This document shows positions 53,201 through 60,104 of a stretch of DNA of 64,000 bases, piece by piece. Location: the NCBI GenBank assembly GCA_035651755.1, contig DASRFA010000054.1, positions 1 to 64,000 of the forward strand, written 5' to 3'. This DNA comes from DASRFA01 sp035651755 (GTDB taxonomy: Bacteria > Desulfobacterota > Binatia > UBA12015). Each line of letters starts with the position of its first letter. Position 1 is the stretch's first letter. Position numbers and translations under genes: made by a program. The notes beneath the pieces were generated by a model. It did not search any database and was not told where the DNA came from. It was given only the letters and a program-made list of their open reading frames with translations.

Positions 53201-53503
53201 GCCCGGAAGCTTGGCGCGCGCTTGCACGAGGCGCGTCGGCGAGTCCGCGTGAACTGGGCGCGACGGCGCCGGCTTCGGCGCGCACTTCGCGCAGCCGCTC
53301 GCGCACGCGCACTTGCGCTGGACGGCCGGGACCGACGGCCCCTTCTGGCCGACCAACGAGGCCACGCCGCGATTCCCCAAGCGGCGCTGCAGCCGGACGG
53401 CCGCGTGCGGCTGCGCCGCGGCGGCGGGTCCGGTCGTCGCGGTCGTCCGCGCCACCCGACGCCGGACCGGCGGCGACGTCTCTCGCGAGACGGAGCGCTC
53501 CAC
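50255..53503 (-). CDS. DUF4157 (eCIS core domain) protein with HNH-like segment and long beta-repeat C-terminus
   Basis: 1082 residues from GTG 53503. After a basic N-terminus, a Cys cluster CACASGCAKC (C65, C67, C71, C74) precedes the DUF4157 domain (about 120-198) with RFGADFRDVRVHTG and zinc-protease motif HELTH (188-192). Around 340-378, EIDHIVELQLSG...ENLQLLEPSNNG resembles an HNH-type nuclease core (Asp343-His344, Asn358, Asn366/367), though the final His is Asn. Residues ~480-1080 are repeated beta-strand modules rich in GxLxGxGxVxLxxPG-like patterns. DUF4157 is the commonest domain of proteins carried by extracellular contractile injection systems. A loaded toxin or structural cargo is likely; which part is toxic is unknown. 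No strong Shine-Dalgarno at GTG 53503. Confidence 0.82.
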   Translation of the reverse strand: MERSVSRETSPPVRRRVARTTATTGPAAAAQPHAAVRLQRRLGNRGVASLVGQKGPSVPAVQRKCACASGCAKCAPKPAPSRPVHADSPTRLVQARAKLPGSELSMEVQGQRVVPTGSAGSPLQGQSRSFMEERFGADFRDVRVHTGPSAARAADALAADAFTTGRDIYFARGRFEPHTVAGQKLLAHELTHVLQQRAGTATGTSTRTTVGAAGDRFEVEAERNSERIVQGRVPTVAHSGATPRVQHKKAACPGTVTALKGVKVLVDLPATPEFQLTIPKEKGDVSKFYASKAAQGKLRAISDEEARQQRPGTTTLQNIWKRKTTESTFDFAKAPKGETCEIDHIVELQLSGTNVPENLQLLEPSNNGTAGSRFRGIIGTLKRDVKAACNLTQDIEDIDLIIRKTHLESGMPVDKCREAEAKVGIAGSPVDAFDVTVGKDSYEIDLVLAETASGGGRTTAMRRQLGKRGHQLITGMTLDQLTVYPGSKGIAAKDGTLTAEIDAMALLPLAAPKGRKLTLAVVKDSKNLVQFAPKPSPLQAAFPFLSETTFKLEFQGGKLIGHAELIPTLPLLRHTVIVLDIRNGALTGGVTVPPESLKKALPIPGLAVTESSIVVRLENQKLSAHGTFGFKVGTFATATLRADADKDGFNAVGTVDFAVPGLTKTKGKISYAKRQLAGEVHIEKNDFNFPGKSAIKSAGLVVHFSDRGIDGAGEVVLGIPGIKKGTLAFGIDKSGNYAVTGIAALSIPGLKSAEIGLAYRNGDLEGSGDVGLDVPGLQGAAAAFHVRYAKGALTGAGDLSYKKGKLSGTVHAALDATHKLSGRGELAYEIIPGLVAAVGMELREDGTAKISGELRIPEQLNLFPQKAVEKTIFSVGTQIPIFAIPVGPRSVGLVAEIGADLTARAAIGPGQIRHLKVKAAFDPSHEESKFEFAGGGELFVPALADLALGVHGGIGLSVGVASATGGIELRGALGLQGALSAQVQIKYQNNQFGVEAVADLSAQPVLKFGINAYVKVDVVLIGDVYRKDWNLAAKEWGSGLKIGLRFPVRYVFGKPFELSLNQVEFIVPQIDYKRAVKELLPK

Positions 53504-53572
53504 GGTCAGCGACGTCCCGGCAATCGCGAGATCATGTGCGAGAACCTCGGCTCTCGAAGCGCGCCGCCGGCG

Positions 53573-54523
53573 TCATCCCGTCGGCCCCGACGGCTCCGGC
53601 GCGGGCCTGGTCGGCGCAGTGGTCGTCGATCGCCGGCGCCGCGGCCGCGATGCCGTCGCCCGAGAGGTCGCCACCGTCTCGGGTTGCGCGGGAGGCTCGT
53701 TTCCAGACGGGTGATCGTCCCCCTTCGTATCCTTCTCGTCGTCGTCGCAACCGCGATCGTCGAGGAGCCGCGGGCGGACGAAGCGCCGCACCCGGTGCTT
53801 CGTTCGCCACGGCCGGTCCTTCTCGGAGGTTTGGTAGAGCCCGGCGAGCAGGATCCATTCGCACGTGCAGCTCGTGCAGCTCGGACATCCGCAGGTGCAC
53901 TTCCCGAGTTCGTGGTCTCCGTAGCAACCGGCCCAGGGATCCCCGCACTTCGAGCTCTTTTTCGTCGCGTCGCTTGCGGGCTCCGCGCGCGTCGAGGTCG
54001 CGTCGCCCGCGGAGGTCTGGTCCGACTTCGGCGCGAGGCAGCTACAGACGCACTCCGGGAGCTCGCGCCGCACCTGGATCTCGTACCAGTACTGCTCCCG
54101 GGTACAGGTGGACGCGACCTCGTCCTCGTCCGTCGAGCACGCGACGGGACGCGGTGCGCAAGACTTGCGGTACCCGCGGAGGAGGACGAACAGGCAGTCG
54201 GGAAGCGGGTACGCCTCGCAGTCCGGGTCGACGGAGACCGTCGCCGTCTTCGCGACGTGGATCACGTCGCCCTGGCAATCGAGGGCGACGCCCGGCTCGA
54301 CCGTCACCGTGAGCTTGCCGCACTTCACCTCGACGTGCACGCAGAGCCCGCACACGACCCCGCATCCGAAGAGCGAGCGCAGGACGACCCGGGTGACGTC
54401 TCGCGTGTAGTCCGCGAGTGCCGCGAGGTCGTCGTGGCGGAGCATCTGTCCCGCCGCGAACAGCGGGACCTTCAAGTCCGACGGAAACGAGTCTCGAGCG
54501 ACGACGGGGTTTTTGTTCTTCAT
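53573..54523 (-). CDS. Cys-rich protein of the eCIS-like operon, paralogue of its neighbour
   Basis: 316 residues from ATG 54523 (AAGGAG 8 bases upstream). The N-terminal ~100 residues (LKVPLFAAGQMLRHDDLAAL...GCGVVCGLCVHVEV...VTVEPGVALDCQGDVIHV) share the pattern GVVxGLxV...GxALDxxGxxI with the preceding 495-residue protein. A dense Cys cluster (CTCGCPSCTSCTCEW, about 215-235) and a shorter one (CVCSCL) follow, then a polar, Arg-rich tail. Zinc or disulphide binding is likely. No known family is recognised; similar proteins are seen beside baseplate genes of contractile particles in other genomes as far as I recall. It starts 37 bases after the neighbour's stop. Confidence 0.7.
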   Translation of the reverse strand: MKNKNPVVARDSFPSDLKVPLFAAGQMLRHDDLAALADYTRDVTRVVLRSLFGCGVVCGLCVHVEVKCGKLTVTVEPGVALDCQGDVIHVAKTATVSVDPDCEAYPLPDCLFVLLRGYRKSCAPRPVACSTDEDEVASTCTREQYWYEIQVRRELPECVCSCLAPKSDQTSAGDATSTRAEPASDATKKSSKCGDPWAGCYGDHELGKCTCGCPSCTSCTCEWILLAGLYQTSEKDRPWRTKHRVRRFVRPRLLDDRGCDDDEKDTKGDDHPSGNEPPAQPETVATSRATASRPRRRRSTTTAPTRPAPEPSGPTG

Positions 54524-54560
54524 GAGGCGGCTCCTTGGATGCGCGTCTCGGGTCCGCCGG

Positions 54561-56048
54561 CTAGGACTTGCGCCCGATCCGCGGGGCGACGCGGAACGAC
54601 GAGAGGTAGCGGCCGCCGGGTGCGCCGTTGCCGGTGGGAACGGGCAGGAGCCCGACGGGGTCGGCGTCGACGGTCTGGCCGTTGCAGTCGATGATGTAGT
54701 CGCCACGCACCTCGATCTCGACGAGCGCCTCCTGATAGTTGAAGCGGTTCTTCGAGCTGAGGATGGCGTCCTTGACCCAATCCGCGTCGACGACGATCGC
54801 GGCTCGGGTCACGTGGTCGGGCGGACCGTTCGGTGAATCCTCCGTCTGCACGCCCGTGATCGGAACGCGCAGGACGTTGCCCCACCCACCCTCCTCTTCC
54901 CCCTCGACGACCGTGATGGCGAAGCAATCCGCGCGGACCGTACTCTTGCGCACCGGGCGGGAGAACTCGAGCCAGTAGTTGGTCAGTTGATCGTTGCCCG
55001 CTCCGGAGTAGGTTCCCCACGACTGCTCGAAGTCGTGCCACGCGACCGGCGTTTCTCGCCGGTGAAAGCCCTTCCACCCGGTGTCGACGATGCGCGTGAG
55101 ATCGCAGCCCCGGATGAGATCGAAGAGCACGTCGTTGCGCTTGACCAGACGGCGCGGGCCGCAGGCCTCGATCCACTCGTCGAACCTCCAGGGCCCGCAG
55201 TCGTCCCGAGTCACGCGCACGCACGCGATCGGCACCCCGTTGTGGAGATCGACGAGCACGCGCCCACAAGGCTCGGCGATCTCGGTGAGGTCCTTGCACT
55301 CGACGCCCACGGCGAGGTGCGCGAGATGGTCGCACAGGCACTGGTAGCCGCCGCGCAACACGGGGTTGTCGGACTTCTCTTCGCACCCGTCCGCGTCGAC
55401 CTCCCGCGAACGCTCGTCGCGCGCTTCTCGACGTCGCCGGTCGGGGTTGCGCCTCTCGTCGCTGCACGGGCCCGCGCCGCAGTCGCAGCAGAGCTCGCAC
55501 TCGGGCTCCTGGCAGCACTTCGCGCAGTCCACGTAGCGCAGCGAGAAGCGCGCGGTCTCACAGATCCGATCCCACTGCGTCCGCTCGCAGCTGCATGGGT
55601 CTTGCACGCTGACCGGACCGACGCGCTGCTCGGCGTAGTGGACGCTCAACAGCCAGCAGCCGGTGCGCGCGAAGGGCGGCGTGTCGCCCGCGGGAATCAC
55701 TGCCCGCTTGTCGTCCAGGGCGATGACGTCGCCGAGCTCGACGTCGGCCTGTTCGCCCCAGTAGACCTCGCGCCCGACGGCGTCCAACGCGAGCCCGGAG
55801 CCGATCCGGATCCCTCCCGACGCGGGCTCGACGGCAAACCCGTAGACCACGCCGTATCCGTGGATCGCGCGATTCAAGAGCCGCCGACGTTCGTTCAGGT
55901 AGGCTTGCTCGACGAGGAACGCGTCGGGCGTTAGCCGCTTGCCGACGAAGTAGTTGTTGCGCAGCCCCGTGAGGCACTCGCTTTCGACGCAGCAATCGCC
56001 GCGCGCCGAGCGAGACGTCCATTCTTTGTGGCCAGCGGATCCGGACAT
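54561..56048 (-). CDS. Cys-rich baseplate-associated protein of unknown function
   Basis: 495 residues from ATG 56048 (GGAG about 7 bases upstream). The N-terminal domain (about 30-115) has NNYFVGKRLTPDAFLVEQAYLNERRRLLNRAIHGYGVVYG and GSGLALDAVGREVYWGEQ, with the sequence split across residues 31-104. A Cys cluster follows (CAKCC...CELCCDCGAGPC, about 170-190), then an Asp/Arg-rich segment and a C-terminal domain (about 290-480) with the pattern of a beta-sandwich. The same N-terminal pattern recurs in the next gene. The position right after the gpI-like gene suggests a baseplate, fibre-attachment or spike-adaptor role (inference). Confidence 0.7.
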   Translation of the reverse strand: MSGSAGHKEWTSRSARGDCCVESECLTGLRNNYFVGKRLTPDAFLVEQAYLNERRRLLNRAIHGYGVVYGFAVEPASGGIRIGSGLALDAVGREVYWGEQADVELGDVIALDDKRAVIPAGDTPPFARTGCWLLSVHYAEQRVGPVSVQDPCSCERTQWDRICETARFSLRYVDCAKCCQEPECELCCDCGAGPCSDERRNPDRRRREARDERSREVDADGCEEKSDNPVLRGGYQCLCDHLAHLAVGVECKDLTEIAEPCGRVLVDLHNGVPIACVRVTRDDCGPWRFDEWIEACGPRRLVKRNDVLFDLIRGCDLTRIVDTGWKGFHRRETPVAWHDFEQSWGTYSGAGNDQLTNYWLEFSRPVRKSTVRADCFAITVVEGEEEGGWGNVLRVPITGVQTEDSPNGPPDHVTRAAIVVDADWVKDAILSSKNRFNYQEALVEIEVRGDYIIDCNGQTVDADPVGLLPVPTGNGAPGGRYLSSFRVAPRIGRKS

Positions 56049-56058
56049 GTTCGTCTCC

Positions 56059-58185
56059 TCACTCGAGAATCGGCCCTTCGCGGTCGCTCGAGGCGGGCAG
56101 GCCGGAGCCCACGTGCGGGAGCCGTGCGATTCCCGTCAGCGGGTCGGTATCGAGCTCGAGCCGGTGGTCGGCCGCGAGCGACGTGGAGTCGTCGAGCCGG
56201 TTGCCGCGGAGTGCGTCCGCGGTCGTCCATCGGACGCGCGCGCGCGTGCCGGCGGGAATCATCTCGGTCACGAGGCGCTCCAGCCACGGCTGCCACTGCC
56301 GAAGCTCGCGCGCGCTCGCGGCGACGTCGACGCGAATGCTCCCGAGGAAGCGCGACGTCGCGTCGTCCTGTGCGTCGTTCGCGCACGGGAGCCGCATCGC
56401 ACCGAGAGTGGCCTGGACGTCGAGCTGTGTGGCGGTGGCTGGGAGTCCGGCGAGGATCGCGGGCAGCGCCGCGCCGTCGCATGCCTCTCCTCCGATCCGG
56501 GCGAGGCCATGGTCCACGGTTCCGTCGACGACGCGGAAGCGCTGGGGCTTGCCGCCGACGAGGCATTCGAGCAGCGCCTCGAGACCGGCCCGCGTCCCGC
56601 GTCCGCGTGCGATCCGAGAGGCATTCTTGACGATGCAGCGCTTCTGCCGCTCGTCGAGCGCGTCGTCCCACGGCAACCCGAGCCAGCGCGCCAGAGAGTC
56701 GAGCCAATCCTCGGAGGCGCGATCTGGATGGATGTAGCGGCCCATCTGACCGATTCGCCGGTCGAGGCCCTGCGTCGTGGTCTCGAGCACGCCGACGAGC
56801 GTTCGGATGAAGCTTCCCGGCTGGGCCTCGTCGCGCTGGTAGATGGCGGGCAGATTCTCCATCAGGGTGCTTCCGGGGTAGAGCACCGAGAGCCGCGTCA
56901 GCGCGGGCAGCTTCGCGCCGGCGCCTCCCGTCAGCGAGACGGCGACCCAGAGATACGTCTCGTGCACGTCGTGCAGCGGCACGGCGACCGTGGTTTCGTC
57001 TTCGTTCTCGAGCAGCTCCCTCCCGTGCAGCGCGATCGGGGTGCTCCAGAGATCGTCCTTGCTGCGAAGGAGCTGCGCGCGTCTCGGCTCCGGGATCGAG
57101 CGGTCTGCCGCGAGCCGTCGGAGATCGTCGCGCACGTCCGGGTCGCTCGTGGCGGCGTAGGCGATCTCGAGCGACGCGCCGGGTGGCAGGGTTCCGGAAG
57201 CTTCGATGCGCAGCCAACGACGACCATTCGTCGCCTCGGGCGCGACGAGCATCGGCGTGACGACCAGGGTCGAGACGTCGCCGGCCGAATCGGGTACGGA
57301 GTCGGCGGCGCGGAGGAGCCGTAGGCCGCGCGCGTCCGTGACGAGGAGCCGATCGCGGCTCGCCGCGATCCCGGTCGCCGGCTCGCCCAGCGGCACGTCG
57401 TCGAGCTTGACGGCGAAGCCGTCGAGCACGACGACGTGTTCCTTCGGCCGGTCCATCCGATCGGCGCCGGCGATGAACACACGGCCGCGCGTGTCGCTCG
57501 CGATGAGCGAGCCGACGAAGCACGGCCCGAACGCAGCCGACAGGGCGCGCACGTCCGCGGAGCCGCTTCCCGGAGCGAACGTGGCGATGCGGCGGCCGTC
57601 GCCCGACAGCACGACCAGCCGACCGCTGCTGCGGAGATAGGTGAATGCCTTGGCGTCCGCGACACCTTCCAGCGAAACGCTCGCGCCGAGCGTCCCGGCG
57701 CCGTCGGCGGCGACCACCCGCACCGATTCACCGTGCGCGGTCAGCGCGCGGACGCCGCCTCGTCCGTCGCCGGCGATGTCGATGACGGGATCGCCGAGCT
57801 CGACGCGAAAGCGCCGGGACAGGGTTTCGAGGTCGAAGCACTCGAGCGACTTGCCGTCGCCGACGACCCAGAGAGAATCGCGGCTCGCGACGATGCGCGA
57901 CGCGCTCGCGATCGCTCGTGGAGCCGCGGTCACGCGCGGCTTCGGGTCTCCCTCGGACCAGCGATGGAGTTCCCCTGCGCCGTCGCGCCAGAGCACCTCG
58001 CCCGCGTACGTCCATGCCGGCGCGTAGGCCTCACCGGGAAACGACGGGCGCTCGGACGGCGGCTCGAAGGTCGCGAACGGGGCGACGGAAGCAGCGTCGC
58101 CCTCGCCGGCGAAGTCCGCTCCCACGACGAGGCACGCCGCCCACTGCGGCCGCGACGCGAAATGGTAGCCGGGCGGGGGTCGCAT
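56059..58185 (-). CDS. Phage tail protein (gpI-like, TIGR02242 type) with N-terminal propeller
   Basis: 708 residues from ATG 58185, 2 bases after the upstream stop. The first ~330 residues are propeller-like repeats (LWVVGDGKSLECFDLETLSRRF, RGVRALTAHGESVRVV-type strands, GRVFIAGADRMDRPKEHVVVLDG). The conserved tail domain is at about 435-560: LYPGSTLMENLPAIYQRD, FIRTLVGVLETTTQGLDRRI, WLDSLARWLGLPWDDALDERQKRCIV and RGTRAGLEALLECLVG. This is the P2 gpI-like baseplate wedge family found in eCIS and related particles. The propeller fusion may contact the spike or recruit cargo (inference). Confidence 0.85.
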   Translation of the reverse strand: MRPPPGYHFASRPQWAACLVVGADFAGEGDAASVAPFATFEPPSERPSFPGEAYAPAWTYAGEVLWRDGAGELHRWSEGDPKPRVTAAPRAIASASRIVASRDSLWVVGDGKSLECFDLETLSRRFRVELGDPVIDIAGDGRGGVRALTAHGESVRVVAADGAGTLGASVSLEGVADAKAFTYLRSSGRLVVLSGDGRRIATFAPGSGSADVRALSAAFGPCFVGSLIASDTRGRVFIAGADRMDRPKEHVVVLDGFAVKLDDVPLGEPATGIAASRDRLLVTDARGLRLLRAADSVPDSAGDVSTLVVTPMLVAPEATNGRRWLRIEASGTLPPGASLEIAYAATSDPDVRDDLRRLAADRSIPEPRRAQLLRSKDDLWSTPIALHGRELLENEDETTVAVPLHDVHETYLWVAVSLTGGAGAKLPALTRLSVLYPGSTLMENLPAIYQRDEAQPGSFIRTLVGVLETTTQGLDRRIGQMGRYIHPDRASEDWLDSLARWLGLPWDDALDERQKRCIVKNASRIARGRGTRAGLEALLECLVGGKPQRFRVVDGTVDHGLARIGGEACDGAALPAILAGLPATATQLDVQATLGAMRLPCANDAQDDATSRFLGSIRVDVAASARELRQWQPWLERLVTEMIPAGTRARVRWTTADALRGNRLDDSTSLAADHRLELDTDPLTGIARLPHVGSGLPASSDREGPILE

Positions 58186-58187
58186 GC

Positions 58188-60104
58188 TCACGAGTTGCCT
58201 TCGGTTCCCGGGCGCGAGACCCGGATGGTCGACGTTTCGGAGAGACGCGGCAGCCCGCCGTGCGGCACGCGGATCTCGGGCGTCGCGGCCGCACCCTGCA
58301 GGAGATCGAGCGCGACGAGGCGCGCGACGCCTTCGACGCCGAGGATCCAGGCGGCGACTTCGCTGCGGCCGACCGGCACGCCCGGCTGCCGCGCGGGAAA
58401 GCCCGCACCTCCCGCCGGAGCGAATCGCTGGCGCAGCGTGCTCTCGACCGCGTCCGCGACGGTGTCGGGATTCCGTCCGGGCTCGACCTCGACGTCCGCG
58501 CGCACCGCGACGTCGACGTAGCGCGGTCTCGCCACGACGAGGCGCGTCCCGAGCGGCATGCGCGGGGCGAGCCGGCGGCGGACGGCGTCGAGCCAGCGCG
58601 CGGTTTCGGGCGGCTCGGAAGGCTCCGGGCCTCGCCTCACGCGCAGCGCGATCAAGGTGACGGTTCCCGTCCGCGGCGCATCGGAAGCGGGCACGACCCA
58701 CGCACGCGCCACGTCGAGCAACGGCAGACGCAACGCGGCGTCGACGAGGTCCTCGCGGCTCACGAGCGGATGGTCGCCCGCGAAGCGGCGCCGCGTCTCG
58801 CGGCGCAGGTCGCTCCAGGCCGGTCGTTCCGCGCCTCCTGCGATCGGCTCCGGGTTGACGCCGAACGCTCCGGGGAAGCCGACGACCGTCCATCGGTGCC
58901 CGCGCGAGACGTTGCCCTCCTCGCCGCTGCACACCGCGTAGGTCACGTAGATCTCCGCGCCCGCGCCCGGCTTCCGACCGTTCACGCCGTTGCCGAAGGC
59001 GAGGCGGCCACGCACCGGGTCGAGCTCGTAGACGCGATCGTCGGGGCCGCGATCTTCCAGCCGGTCGCAACGCGACCATTCGAGGATGTCGGTCTCGGTC
59101 CGCACCTCCACGCATTGCAAGGGCTCGGACCGCGGTTCGAAGGAAAGCCCGGCGCGACCGAGGTCGACCTCGACGTTCGGTTCGTCGTTCGCGAAGTGAA
59201 GCTCGCGGTCGACCGTTTGCCTCTCGGTGATCTCGAGGACGCTCGGCTCGATCCTCGACCATTGGGGCGGGCACGCGAAACCGCGCGGCACGCGGAGCTC
59301 GATGCGGAACCGCTTCGGCGATCCGCCGACGCGCGAGACGTCGAGGACGAGACGTCCCGTGCGCAGCAGGCCCGCCGTCGAATCGGCGACGACGCGCAGC
59401 GGGAAGCGAGCGGAACCCGCGACCAACGCGACGGCGACGTCGTGGGGAGGCGACGCTGCGTCGGCGTCGTCGGCCGGGGCGGGCGCGGTCGCTCGCACGC
59501 CGATCGCCCAGGTCGCGCCATTCGCTTCCGCGCGCAGCGCGGGAAACAGGCCGTCGTCCCCGCCCGTTTCGAACTCGAGCGAGAGCACGTCGCGCGGCCC
59601 CGCCGAGTCGCCGAACGGCAAGAACGGCGCGCCCCGAGCGTTCGTCGCCGTCAGATCGACGACCGTTCCATCGGCCCGTCGCGACGAGAGCCGAACGATC
59701 CTGCCCGGGACCCAGAGCGTCTTCCGCTCCGGATGAAACACGGGCTCGTCGTGGCGCTCGAGCCGCACCGCCGCGTCGACGTCGATCACGCGGGTGCCGG
59801 CGAACGTCGCGGCCGGGGACGCGGGATCGCTGCGATCGGCCCAGATGAGCCCGTGTGCCGGCCGCCTTCCGCCGGGCGCCACGCCGAGCAAGGCCGCGTA
59901 CGAGACGCGCTCGTCGCGCCGCATGCGGCCGACCGAATAGAGCTGCGCTTCCGCCACCCACGCGAGCAGCTCCACCAACGTGATGCCGGGGTCGTGCGCG
60001 TTGTAGTCGGTCCACCCCGGCGCGAGCGCGGGAAGGAGCGACAGCCCGAGCCGCCGGAAGTCGTCGTAGCGACGGTCGAACAGCTTGGGAGCGAGAGGCG
60101 TCAT
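58188..60104 (-). CDS. Baseplate assembly protein (gp47/J-like)
   Basis: 638 residues from ATG 60104, which overlaps the upstream stop (ATGA); GAGGAC is just upstream. The N-terminal baseplate signature is NAHDPGITLVELLAWVAEAQLYSVGRM (split over residues 35-61). Centre and end keep the J pattern: DPVRGRLAFGNGVNGRKPGAGAEIYVTYAVCSGEEGNV, LVSREDLVDAALRLPLLDVARAW and VDVAVRADVEVEPGRNPDTVADAVESTLRQRF (each read over its own stretch). It is a baseplate wedge protein of the contractile particle. Confidence 0.88.
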   Translation of the reverse strand: MTPLAPKLFDRRYDDFRRLGLSLLPALAPGWTDYNAHDPGITLVELLAWVAEAQLYSVGRMRRDERVSYAALLGVAPGGRRPAHGLIWADRSDPASPAATFAGTRVIDVDAAVRLERHDEPVFHPERKTLWVPGRIVRLSSRRADGTVVDLTATNARGAPFLPFGDSAGPRDVLSLEFETGGDDGLFPALRAEANGATWAIGVRATAPAPADDADAASPPHDVAVALVAGSARFPLRVVADSTAGLLRTGRLVLDVSRVGGSPKRFRIELRVPRGFACPPQWSRIEPSVLEITERQTVDRELHFANDEPNVEVDLGRAGLSFEPRSEPLQCVEVRTETDILEWSRCDRLEDRGPDDRVYELDPVRGRLAFGNGVNGRKPGAGAEIYVTYAVCSGEEGNVSRGHRWTVVGFPGAFGVNPEPIAGGAERPAWSDLRRETRRRFAGDHPLVSREDLVDAALRLPLLDVARAWVVPASDAPRTGTVTLIALRVRRGPEPSEPPETARWLDAVRRRLAPRMPLGTRLVVARPRYVDVAVRADVEVEPGRNPDTVADAVESTLRQRFAPAGGAGFPARQPGVPVGRSEVAAWILGVEGVARLVALDLLQGAAATPEIRVPHGGLPRLSETSTIRVSRPGTEGNS

